Source of the DNA: Fremontodendron californicum
Lineage: Eukaryota > Streptophyta > Magnoliopsida > Malvales > Malvaceae
Direction: 5' to 3'
Length of the DNA stretch: 64,000 nt
Assembly: GCA_030761205.1 (NCBI GenBank)
Contig: JAULJL010000005.1
Location: forward strand, 7,589,501 to 7,653,500
Positions 21,375-33,000 of the stretch are shown here, piece by piece (position 1 is the stretch's first letter; every line of letters begins with the position of its first letter). The notes below the pieces were generated by a model. The model saw only the letters and a list, made by a program, of their open reading frames with translations, searched no databases and was not told where the DNA came from. The translations under genes and the position numbers were made by a program.

Positions 21375-24300
21375 TTATAAAAAACTGAAATTTCACATAA
21401 TAAAATATAACACAACATAATATAAAAGATAAAACACACAAATTTCAACATGACAACATCCCAAAATAAAAAACTACAATACTTAAATTGTTCAACATGA
21501 CAACATTTAAACATGACTATGAAAATCAAACTCTGACAGTGTCTATCTCATTATTTCCTTGCCCATCTTCAGTGAAAAGAATAGTCTCCAAATATGTCTT
21601 AGGGCATGATAATGCTATCGATAATAAAAAGAAGGGAAGAGAAATATGCTTTAGGGTATTAAAATGCTAAGTTTTAGTGTAAAATTTGGCCAAGCCGTAC
21701 CCGAGCCGTACCCATTCTTTTTTTTTTTTTTAAATTGGTACGTACCCGATACGTACCCAGTCGTACCCGTACCCAGTACGGGTACTCATGCTTCAGAGCC
21801 GTACCCATGCTTCAGAGACTCCCTGTATTCACTGGGGTTCCATCTTCAAACTTATGTTTATTCGGACTTGAGTGTGAATGTCAGATACGGATATATGTCT
21901 GACACAACCATGTTCATTTCTTTTTAAGTTTTTTCAAGTATTTGGAAAGTTTTTGGAAGGTCATATCCCCATACCTATGTCCGAATATGCATCGGACACG
22001 AGTACTGTAATAAAAATGAAGAGTCGGAGCAACATGGCTTCAAACTAACCCCATCCCGACATATTAGTGCTGCTGGTAATTAGAATTCAACCAAAATAAG
22101 ATCACAATCTCTATGCTTTCTTTTATCATATATATGAGTACTAATTAAGCTATGAACATCATCAAATATCTAGTTTCTCATTACAATTGTTTGAACTGTA
22201 CCATCACAAAATTCAATATAACCTTGTTTAGTGCCATATTTAGCCTCTTTGTCTATTGACAGCTCTTGTGTATTCTAGAGAAAACAAAGCAACAACCTAT
22301 AAGGCTATAAATGAAACTGGGTAAGTACTGGAGGTGATAGGCATTGTCCCATATTAATTTTGTTTTAAGTTATTTCCTATATAATTTAATTTCTTTTGTT
22401 TCTACAAGAAAATGCGCTGAAAGTAAGAGATTCGGAAAAAAGATGTAAGCAGGGTGCAAATATATGAAAAAGATACCCTTAAGTTGAAGTAGAAAGCATA
22501 CGTTATGAATGTTTGCCGGATGATTAAGCATGTCTTTTGGAAATGATGAAGCATCTCCTGAAGCAAGAGACTGATTATCAGAAGGAAGGCTAACATTTGA
22601 AGCAGAAGTTCTTCCTTGAGCAAAAAATTCTTGTGGGAGGGAAGGATCTTCATCAACCAAAAATAGAGAGCCCAACTCTGAATTTGGCAGTGCATCAGGT
22701 GCATCTGACTCTAATAATATCCTTTGAGAAGGTATCTGCAAGAATTTTAGAAGTAAGAAGATTGTATACTTTGTCACATGACTCACATCCATAGAACAAT
22801 GAACCTCATGAACTAACCGTCTTTAGCATTTTCTTGGCCTTCTGTGTTTTCATGGGCATGACGTATCCTGATAATGAAAAGTAAGCACCAGATTTGACAA
22901 ATTCAGGAACCATCTCTGCAGAACCCACGTAAGAATGAAGAATGACGCCATCTGGGAAAGGCCCAATGTCCCTGATGATAATTAATACATTGTGGTAAGG
23001 AAACACATGTACTAGCTAGCTAGCTAGAGCATGTTCCACGTACATCCTATGTTGCTCCGACTCTTAATTTTTCTTGAAGTACCCGTGTCCGACATCCATG
23101 TCGGATGCATATCCGGACGTAGGTATGAGGATATGATCCTCCAAGGACCCTCCAAATACATGAAAATGTTGAAAAAAATTAAACATACCTGTGTCTGACA
23201 CTCACACCCGAGTCTGAATAACATAGCGTACATCAGTAAGCAAGTAGCTAAGATTCATACGTGATAAGAAAACATTCAAGCTTAAGTCTAACGTGCACTT
23301 CTATCAAAGACACTGACAGTGGATAACTACCCAAGTTTTTGAAGGCTTGCTTGCCTTCCTAACATTATTTGTTATCTACTAAGTACCAGATCTTAGAGAA
23401 ATTGTATTGAAACATTTTCCAATATAGAGAATGTCATACTTCATTATCTGAAGAAGATCACCGAATGCACGAACACAATGGACAGATGCTGGTTTTTTCA
23501 ACTCTTTTGCAAGCTCTAGCTGTTGCCGAAATACTTCAATCTGGAAGATAGAACTTAAAAATTCAGAAATCTTTTAGAAAATGCCTAGGAAGCATCATTA
23601 AAAGTGAAATGATATTTAATCAATTCAAAATTTTAAAAAAAAAACGGTTCCACAAGCCTGCTAAGAGGTCCCAAAAAGTTGTAGATAGCCTTGAATAGTA
23701 TTTGCATGATCGAGAAAAATCAACCAACTTTATGTATATTAAGTTTCTTAGCCATGCAAAGGAACTAATAACATTAAAAAGAAACAGTTTACAGAAGGAC
23801 AGGGACAAGGTAGAGGTAGGAAATGGAATAAAAAGATAACCTCCCTTGACCTCTTCTAACTCATCCAATAGGACCAATACCAATATTATCTGGATCAGCC
23901 AAACAATTCAACGGTGTCTCAAGAACTAATTTTAAAGAAATCTACACCATTTGAATTGCAATTTTTGAGACAATATGCAACAAAGCACGGATGTATTTCG
24001 ATAAAGAAAACTGCACCCAGAAGAACAACCTAAAGCATTAATTCAACAAAATATTGGAGTAAACATCCATAGTATCCAATTAGCACATGAGTTCTCTCAC
24101 TGTTGCTTTGCTTAACTAAATTTCATCTACTCATGTGCTAAAAGAAAATTCCAAAGAAAGCAAAGTATGGGGCAGCGACACGTAAATAGGATGCAGGCCT
24201 TCTTGTTACACATGAAGCTGCTCTTTTTGCCTCTAATATACGTGCACTCGCACCAAGTAAATACTAGAAGTAATGGTACTAGAGAAAACACAAAGTAGCA

Positions 24301-25194
24301 GTCTTAAGAAAAAAATTTAATACAAAATAAATGACAATCAAGTAGCAAGAAAACAGTGAGAACCTGATCATTAAAATCAATCTCCCTTCCTTTTGAACCT
24401 TTATCCAAACCAATCTGAGAAGGCCCAAAAGCATGCTGTTATTAGAGGTACCCTTAAACATACAGAAATTCAAGCACAATAGTATTAGAATCTAGCATGT
24501 CACTTTGTCATTTCCTGAAACCTTCTATTTTAAAGTTTTCTTTTTTTACCATAAAATTTGAAAAACTAAGTTAAACTATAAATCAGAACTAGTGACCGCA
24601 CAAACTAAAATAACAAATTACTAAATACCCTTGGTTAGATTTTATGAAATTAAATAGAATTAATCAAAAAGAAAGAAATTTACTTCTCCAACAGCTGCAG
24701 AAGGAGTGGTCTCAAAGAATTCCTTGAGAGTGCTGAACCAATTTGGACTTCTCTGAGCAACATACCTGCAACAAATGAAAACAGTAAAAAAATAAAAAGC
24801 AAAAGAAAATTGAATTTGCTTAAAAGCTATATCTAACTGTTCAATTGATTTTACCAAGGATGAACCCCAAAGCATGGAATAACAGATGGATACTTATCTC
24901 CCATTTCTTTGACCAAATTCCAATCTTTCTACACTTTTCAAGAAAAACCGAAGTTTAATATCATAAAAAAGAAGAACAAATACAAAAATCAAATAAAAAC
25001 ACGAAATTGATTGAGAAAAACAAAGTAAAAAAACGTAAAAGAAAAAAATGATGCAAAAGCGAAGCACCAACCTCAGAGACACCATTAACAGCAAAATTAA
25101 GGACCCCAGAATCCAAAGCTGTGGAAATGAGTTTGGGTGCTTTGTTGAGAATTCTGGGATCCTGAAGGTGGCAATGAGCATCAAATAATTTCAT
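20939..25194 (-). CDS. TatD-type metal-dependent nuclease, eight exons
   Basis: TatD-family proteins are TIM-barrel metal-dependent hydrolases, several of which act as 3'-5' exonucleases or DNases. Exons on the minus strand are 25194-25072, 24928-24855, 24765-24684, 24414-24364, 23540-23440, 22971-22818, 22735-22502 and 21055-20939. All junctions are GT-AG and rejoin in frame to 311 residues plus stop, a normal TatD size. Metal ligands visible are H7 and H9 in DAHCHL, the glutamate at the GEIGLDKG junction (residue 93), histidines in FGVHPW, SVHCVRAF and ILHSYVG, and the aspartate of LLESDAP. The start is the ATG directly giving MKLFDAHCHL, as in the family. Introns 5 and 7 hold MITEs. A stray exon-1 copy follows at 19554-19680. 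No targeting peptide is evident, so the nucleus or cytosol is likely. Confidence 0.94.
21257..21817. mobile_element. hAT-like element in TatD intron 7
   Basis: A 561-bp element starting CTACGTTGCATGGATACGGG; its other end, reverse complemented, starts CTCTGAAGCATGGGTACGG. The flanks actccctc (21249-21256) and actccctg (21818-21825) match at 7 of 8. The subterminal regions are densely packed with gtacccg/cgggtac-type motifs. A TA microsatellite (21350-21376) lies inside. The small frames on both strands here come from the element. Confidence 0.82.
21852..22037. mobile_element. Short hAT-like MITE in TatD intron 7
   Basis: A 186-bp element lying 34 bp from the previous one. It starts ttatgtttattcggactt and ends gagtcggagcaacatgg. 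The perfect 8-bp duplication cttcaaac is at 21844-21851 and 22038-22045. Same family as 14314-14498 and 23047-23226. Confidence 0.87.
23047..23226. mobile_element. Short hAT-like MITE in TatD intron 5
   Basis: A 180-bp element with ends CTATGTTGCTCCGACTC and, reverse complemented, CTATGTTATTCAGACTCGGG. The perfect 8-bp duplication cgtacatc is at 23039-23046 and 23227-23234. This is the clearest member of the family and defines its ends. Confidence 0.92.
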
Positions 25195-26455
25195 GGCTAT
25201 TTCTGTATTCTTTCTTTTTCAGTTTGGGTTTTTGTCTTCGACGCTATCTGTTTCTTTTTTGTGTGCGTGCGTGTGTTTCCAGTTATAAGTTTTGCCGCAA
25301 AGAGTTTTCGCCTCTGGGAATTTAAGATTATCTGTTGGTTTTGTCACGGACACTGACTAAACAAAAATGACACTAACTAAACAAGGGCGATATCCACGTT
25401 GATTTTAGTTTCCGACTTATTTTTAATTTATTTCTTTTTTTTAATAAAATAAAATATTATTTCAAAAAAAATAAAAAATTATATTAATTATATTATAATA
25501 GAATAATAAATGATTTTTAAACTAGTTTTAAACGATTTATTAACTGATTTTTAAACAATTCATAAATGAGTTTCTTCGTTAATATAAATAAAATGAACAT
25601 ATTTTATTCGAGTTCAGTTCGTTTAATAAACGAATTTTAAAATTATATTCATAATCATTTATTTAATTTGATAAATAAATATATTCACAAATCGTTCGAC
25701 ATTGTCGAACACTCTATTCATTTACAGTCTTAATTTTAATTTTTAATTTTTTTTTAATTTTTTGCATTTTGATGAAAACTTAAAAAGAAAAGTTAGCCTC
25801 ATGTAAAGCTGATCAGTTGTTGTTGTGGTTGTGGAGTCCAAGGCCCAAAATTAGTGGTTATAATTGGGCTGGAAGTTGGATATGTGGGTTCCAAAGTTGA
25901 AATTACGATTTTAGGTTTTAGTTTTGTTAGGTGTATATCTATATTCTATACTTTATTAATGTTTTTCATTAAGTTAGTGTCACCAATTAAGTGACACTAA
26001 TTCAATTAAAAAATTAATTAATAAATCAAATAAATTATAAATCAAATATTTATATAATAAAAATATTTATATTTTTTTAATAATTTATATAATATATACT
26101 TTTAAAATTATTCACTTTCTTAAAAAACTACCACTATCTTAAAAAACTATTACTCAACCAAAAAAACTGCTTATATATATTTCTTTCAAATATATATTTT
26201 TTACATAGGTTTTTTCTTCCACCCGCGTGTGACATAATCTAATATATATATATATATATATATATAAAAGTTCATATTTAATATACTGACGGTAAAATTT
26301 TTAATTTCACAAGCGGATTTAAGAATCTATCACTGTCACATGTCTCACTTCTTTTTTAATGAATTTTTTAAAAAAATTTAGCATACCTTAAGGGTATGTG
26401 TGACTCCGCTTGTAAAGTACAAAAACTTCACTAGTGGTAAATGAAATAATTTCTC

Positions 26456-26493
<38 letters not shown>

Positions 26494-26650
26494 ATAGAAT
26501 TTGTTTTGATACACTGACAGTGTAATTTTTTAATTTTACAAGTGGTTATGAGATTGTCACATATCTCATTTTTTTTAATTTTTTTAATATACACTAAAAA
26601 TATATTTTATTCTGCTAACTTTACTTGTGAAGTTTAAATTTTTTTATTTT
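25195..26650. other. Upstream region of TatD and AT-rich intergenic DNA
   Basis: The first ~150 bp before the start codon (25195-25340) are comparatively GC-rich and would hold the TatD promoter and leader. The remainder is AT-rich with TA microsatellites (about 26239-26266 and 26460-26491). A local duplication places atactgac(g/a)gt, a cacaagcgg/acaagtgg motif and a cacatgtctc/cacatatctc motif near 26282 and again near 26512. No gene seen. Confidence 0.4.
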
Positions 26651-26924
26651 AATAATTGAAGTTTTTATTCAAAATCCAAAGGAAGCAGTATAGAGTCTGC
26701 TACATCATCACAATAGACACAAGCCTCTACAATTTAGCTGCTTTGGCTAATGCCCCATCTTTCTATCATATCTCTATTTACAGTATTTTCATTTACAGTA
26801 TATCTAAAGGAAAATTTTGCTCTAACAGCACCAACAATTTGTTGAACCACGGCTTCTAGGACTTCTTCCTATGTGTGTGTTTACGAGTATTTCTCTCCTG
26901 CCAGACATAGTAAATAGTAGCAGT

Positions 26925-27970
26925 TTAGACAAAACACATCAAAATAGTTCTTAGAGATTTCTCTCTAAAAGATGTTATTGCCCAACAGAGATCATCATCC
27001 CAACTTACAAAAGTTCTACTGACCAAGGAAATGTTAAGTACTTTCTGCCAAACTTGCTTCGAGAAGTCACACCGAAAAAGTAAATGGTTCCTGCATTCCT
27101 CTGCCTCTCCACATAAATAGCAGGCAGTGGAGGGAAGACTGATCCCCCAAGACTTCATCCTTGCAAGTGTGCTTAGCCTATCCAAAATAACTAACCAAGC
27201 CATAAAGGAGAACTTGGGCACGTTCAAGGGAAACCAAACTAACTTATGCCACTGCACTTGGTCGTGCTTAATTCTTAGCCATTGCCATGTGCTAGTAGTG
27301 GAAAAGGATCCAGATGTTGAAGCATTCCATACAATTCTATCTGGAGCATTTATAGTTATCAAGCCTTGAGCTACATTTCGCAATTTCAAAAGTTTTCTCC
27401 AACTCTAGCTACATAAGCACGAGATTTTAGCTTGCCAGAAATTTACCCTTCTCAAGGGATAGGCATGAATCCAGGCCACCCATATAGAGCCTGCACAACT
27501 GATTAGGGACCAAATATGCTTTAAAATACATGCAACGTTCCATGTCCTCAAGTTCTTCAATCCTAAACCCCCTTCACTTTTAGGATTGCATATAGCTTCC
27601 CAACTCACCTTAGCACCATGGGTATTATCCTCCTTCCCTTTCCATAAAAAAGTTGAGCACATTTGATTGATCTTGTTGATTACCTTGCTTGGCAGGATGA
27701 ATAAGGAGCACCAGAAATTCTGCAAGCTAAACAGAACTGGTTGTATAAGCTGCAGCCATCCAGCAAACGAGTCTATTAGAAACCCAACTATTGATTCTCC
27801 TAGATATCTTTTGTATCAATGGATCACAATGCTTATCTGTAAGTCTACCAGAGATTAAGGGTACACCAAGGTACCTGACAGGATGTCTTGAAGAGTGAGT
27901 GGATCCACGTTAGCAGAAAAAACTTCAGTCTTTTCCTTGTTTAATTGCATACCAGACATAGCTGAAGAGA
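26925..27970 (-). mobile_element. 5'-truncated LINE fragment (reverse transcriptase 3' part and zf-RVT region)
   Basis: Minus-strand translation gives the C-terminal half of a plant non-LTR reverse transcriptase. From high to low coordinate: SGMQLNKEKTEVFSAN, then YLGVPLISGRLTDKH and INSWVSNR, then the block with MCSTFLWKGKED, VSWEAICNPKSEGGLG and LKNLRTWN, then the zinc-binding-like block with FSFMAWLVILDRLSTLARM and CYLCGEAEECRNHLLFRC. The frame shifts between blocks and stops occur, so it is dead. The catalytic YxDD region and the endonuclease are missing, consistent with 5' truncation. The + strand frames here are shadows. Confidence 0.85.
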
Positions 27971-28119
27971 AAAAACTTGCCTACCATCCTTCTTGTAATA
28001 GAGTCAAACTTACACATGGAGCCAAGGAATTTGTCAGAGGTATTATATTTGATAAGACAAAAACTTCAGTGATGATGAATAAGATAATTTTTTATTTGAT
28101 ATTGGTATTTCTTTTTTGA

Positions 28120-28329
28120 AGAAACTTGAAACTAAAATCGAGGTATTATATATTTTTTATATGCATATTTTTATGTTAATAAAATATTTAAAATGATCTC
28201 TCAACATTAGCCATTATTAGTTCTGGTTTAGTTTTCACTTACTCATTGTAATTAGGAACTGCATAAGTTTCATTGAAAATTTGCCAATTTCTCTTTTACT
28301 TTTATGGTCTCACTAAGTTGCTTTGTATT

Positions 28330-28369
<40 letters not shown>

Positions 28370-29600
28370 AAATAGAATAAATTCAATGAAAAATAAATCT
28401 AGCTAGTAATATTAAAAATTACTTTAGAGCATGTTTGAAATTACAAAATGCTTGAATTGGTTATAACTTTGTCACTGTATTCATTGATTTGATTAGTTTA
28501 TTATTAGTTTTATTCTAATGTAATAACTATATATTATATAAGTTAACGGTTATTTAATTGTTAGTATAATTTATACTTGTATTTTGTTTTTTTGAGAATA
28601 TTTAAAATATTTATGAAAATAAAAAAACAGAATTACAAGTTTGAATATCTCTCAACAAAACAACAATCATGATATTCAATTCTCTCATCCTTCAATAATA
28701 AAAATAAAAAATTAGCATATATTTTTAGAAACTATAAAATCCTTTTAACAGTAAAAGTCATTCTTTTTTTTCTTTTCGAAAAACAAAAAACAGAAAATTT
28801 TTTGTTCAGCATAAAAAAGATTTCATGGCTTAGATTTGGCAGCTATTCTTAAGGAAAACATTTGATCGGTTGAATTTTAAAAATTCAAAAATTAAATTAA
28901 TCGTTTTTATTTAATTAATCGATTGAAATGAACCTAATTAAAAAATTAATCAAAAATAATCAAAATTAACTTAAGTTGATTGTTCAATCGATTTAATCAA
29001 TTTTTAATTATTAAAAATAAATTATTTATACTATTGCTACAATTATTTTATATTTATATTATATAATAAATAATATATTGTATTATATATTTTTAAATTA
29101 TTATATTTATATTATTTACAATATATTCAAAAATAAATTAATAAAATCGATTAATTTTGATTTTCAAATTTGAAATTTGATAAATGATTGAATTAATTAA
29201 TTTTTTAATAAATTAATACTAAATTTGATAATTGATTTGAATTAATTGAATAAATTAATATTAAAACCGAATAAATGAAACTAGATTAATGAAATTTAAT
29301 CTGATAAATCAGTTCTAACCGGTTAGTGTTCATCCTTCCTATTCCGTCCATCCTAACGGGTGATTAAAATTCAAAGAAGTGATATTTTCTGAAACCAAGA
29401 TTCCCATTTTCCATGTCGATCTTAGCATGAATCTTTGACTTCTTCCAACGAAAAGATTTTCAATTTAAATAATTTCCATGGCTGAGAGATGCACACCTCT
29501 ACTTTCCACATGAAACTGTTTTCTCAAATGTTCTGTTTACCACAAAACGAAAAACATAGAAAGAAAAGATAGAACAGCAATAGAACACGTTTACCCCACA
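28120..29600. other. AT-rich intergenic DNA
   Basis: It contains a TA run (about 28337-28363) and, at 28860-29330, a degenerate repeat with attaatcgattgaa and gattaattttgatt motifs and a right part tcagttctaaccggttag. These resemble eroded hAT-like subterminal sequence. No coding region supported. Confidence 0.4.
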
Positions 29601-30047
29601 TTCCCTCTCCACACAAATCTCTTGTAGCCAATTAAAACACACTCTCTTAGATCTCTCTTCCTTGGGTTTCAAGTTTTTAACCCCTCAAATATCTTCTTTG
29701 GCTCTTTGCTCAGCCCTCTCCCTCTCTTTCTTCTGTGCCCGACTGTATTTTTGCAGTACATTCAAAAGAAAACAAAGGGTACCCAAAAAAAGGAAAAGAA
29801 AAAGTCCATTTTTCTTCTCGTTCTTCACCTCAAATCCATTTTGAGGCTCAAATTCAAAAACCCATTTTTCTACTAAAAAACAAAGCCAAAAAAATCTCCA
29901 GAGTATATATTTATATATATTTGAAGATTCTATAAAGAATCATTCTTGGGAGAGACTAAGAGAGAAGAAAAACAAATGGAAGCTTGATATTTTGCATTAT
30001 GATGTGGGATTTTTTCTTGGAAAATTAACAAATTTCTTACAAGTGAA
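29601..30047 (+). promoter_or_regulatory. Probable 5' leader region of the helicase gene
   Basis: C/T-rich then purine-rich sequence directly upstream of the helicase start codon (for example ctctccctctctttcttc near 29717), typical of plant 5' leaders. The two short + frames here (29662-29844 and 29735-29935) look like leader sequence read by chance. The exact transcription start is not determinable by eye. Confidence 0.35.
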
Positions 30048-33000
30048 ATGGAAAAAGCTTCATGCTTGTTTTGTGGAAGCATTCCTTCAACAATAACAAA
30101 AGCTTTGCCTTTGAGTGTTCAAAAGAGTAGCTTTTTGAGGTCTTTGCCACTCTCTTTTTCTTCTTCTTCTTCTTCTTTGAAATCTATTTGTTTATTTGTT
30201 GGCCATAAATATAAATACCCTTCAACAAAATTTCAGTCCAAGCAACTTGTTTGCAATGGTAGCAGCGAAAACAGCAGCAGTCAAAGTAGCAGTAAGTTTA
30301 TTACTACTACAAAGAAGAAGCCTAGAAGCAAAAGCTATGTTGGCAGCAAGCCAAAAATTAGCAAAAATGATAATAAGTCTACTTCTAAACCTAGTACAAA
30401 GATAATAGTGGAAGAACTGGGGTTGTTGAAGAAACAGAGGGAAACAAAGGCTTTAAATGTTAGCACTTTGTATCAAAATGGGGATCCATTGGGTAGAAGA
30501 GATCTTGGGAAGAGGGTAGTTTGGTGGATTAGTGAAGGTATGAAGGCAATGGCTTCAGATTTTGTGTCCGCAGAGTTGCAAGGGGAGTTTTTGGAGTTGA
30601 GACAAAGGATGGGGCCTGGATTGACATTTGTAATCCAGGCACAACCTTATCTCAATGCCATACCTATACCTCTTGGACTAGAAGCAATTTGTTTGAAAGC
30701 TTGTACACATTATCCAACTCTGTTTGATCATTTCCAGAGGGAATTGAGGAATGTTCTTCAAGAGTTGCAGCAAAAATCTGTGGTTGAAGATTGGAGGGAG
30801 ACTGACTCTTGGAAGCTGCTTAAGGAGCTTGCAAATTCAGGTTTGTTTCTTCTTTATGGCTGGAACTATTTTGTTGTCCAACTTTATTTCTAGCCTGTAG
30901 GTTAAATATAGCATAAATTACTTGTTTTAACATAGTGCTTGGAATATGCTAATTAATGAATTTAGTAGTTTGGTAAAAAAAAAAGTGAGTTTAATGAATT
31001 TAGTAGTTTGGTTAAAAAAAAGTGAGTTTGAGCTGGGGATGACGGATTTTCAGCTCAGCATAGGGCGATTGCTCGGAAGATTACACAGCCAAAGCCTGTT
31101 CAAGGTGTTTTGGGGATGGATTTGGAGAAGGCTAAGGCCATGCAGGGCAGGATTGACGAGTTTACAAAGCGGATGTCAGAGCTGCTTTGGATAGAGAGGG
31201 ATGCAGAATTGGAGTTCACTCAGGAGGAGTTGAATGCTGTTCCTGCACCTGATGAGGGTTCAGATTCATCAAAACCTATTGAGTTCTTGGTTAGCCATGG
31301 CCAGGCTCAGCAAGAACTTTGTGACACCATTTGCAATTTGAATGCTGTTAGCACATCAACAGGTTATCTACTAATTTGTCTTTTTTACCAATAGTTGTTC
31401 CTTTTATATGAGGTTGATAAGCCCTATGTTTGTGCCTTCATTTGGTCTTTTAATGCAGTTTAGGAGTTTGTAGCAAAAAATGGTGGTTTAGTTTGGTAAT
31501 GCCTTTAGAATTGTGATGTGCACAGGATTAGGTGGAATGCATTTGGTGTTATTTAGGGTTGAAAGGAATCACCGATTACCACCTACTACCCTGTCTCCTG
31601 GAGATATGGTTTGTGTGAGGATTTGTGACAGCAGGGGAGCAGGTGCAACTTATTGCATGCAGGGATTTGTTGACAACCTTGGGAATGATGGTTGTAGCAT
31701 CTGTGTTGCCCTGGAGTCTCGTCATGGTGATCCCACTTTCTCTAAGCTCTTCGGAAAAAGTGTGCGCATTGATCGTATTCAAGGATTGGCTGATGCACTC
31801 ACATATGAGGTATTTGATAAATGCATTTATTTTGTCATTCTGTGCCCTTACATTTCCTGGATGGTGAACGTGTTAGTTTTACAACCGCTGATATATTTCT
31901 TAACTCTTAGTTGTATTGCCAAATTCCACTTGACCAGTATAAGTTCATTCCTACCTTTATTGGCAATAGCTCTGAATTTGTATGATGATATTGATGCTTT
32001 CTTTTGATAGTTTTGAAATGTCATGAAAGAAAAGGAATTTTATCAAAATGTAAGGAAATAGAAGTTCCTTTCAATAATATTTACGCAAAGCCCTTTTGCC
32101 AAGGCTCTATACCTTTTGTAGTCTCGCTATCTTTCTTTTGGAGTTCCATGTACATTATTAAGCTTGGTTCTGCCTATAATACTTCTGAGATGCTTTGTGG
32201 GTTACAAATTATTTTATTTCACGTTCCTTGATCTGTTATTATGTTCATAATGCTTGGAGCATAGATTGTGTAACTCTATGATCCGTACTTTTTAGTCGCG
32301 ACTGAATGAAATAACAGGTTTCATAATTTTATCTCTTTATTTATTCCTTTTGTTTTCTCTGATTTCAATCCTTCGTCAATCTTTATCCTCTCCCTTTGGT
32401 ACTTCTGGAATACTGTCTGGAGGCACCAAATTTTTTCCAGAAAAGTTCGTGGCTGTTATATAAGAACCATCATATTGACAAACTGAATTGCAAACCTCTC
32501 CTTTCTGAGGTATGAGGGATTATGAAAGCTAGAAAATTGTAATGTCTGATGGAACATATTTAGTAATATTTAGGTCTAGACTTAACCATAGGTCAACATG
32601 TAATGTAGGTTTCCCTATCTCTACACAAAATGGCGGCACAATGTAAACTTTTTTAATTACTCATGAATGCCTTGAGTAGCATCTCGAAGACTCCCCCCTC
32701 CCCCTCCCTCCAAGACATGCAAATTGTTTACTGAAACCTGAATTGAAAAGTATATTGGTTTTACGATAACGAAATTTGACTATCTTTGAAGCTCTATTGA
32801 CCCAAGAAAATTTCTATAGATTTTTTAAACTTTTTCTGGCAAGATGCTATGATGTTTCAAGGTGCAGTTCTTGACTTGGGCTACACCCTTGTTTACTTTG
32901 AATAGATTGATGTTAGTATGAGGTTGCATGTGGTGAATGATTCACTCTGTAGCATGCTATAAGGAATTGGCTAATGGAAGCTTAACTTTTGAGGTAGTTG

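Noticed and set aside
21257..21927. Small genes on both strands
   Set aside because: These frames come from inverted gtacccg repeats of two hAT-like elements inside TatD intron 7.
27127..28119. + strand genes across 27127-28119
   Set aside because: They are antisense to recognisable LINE reverse-transcriptase sequence and have no features of their own.
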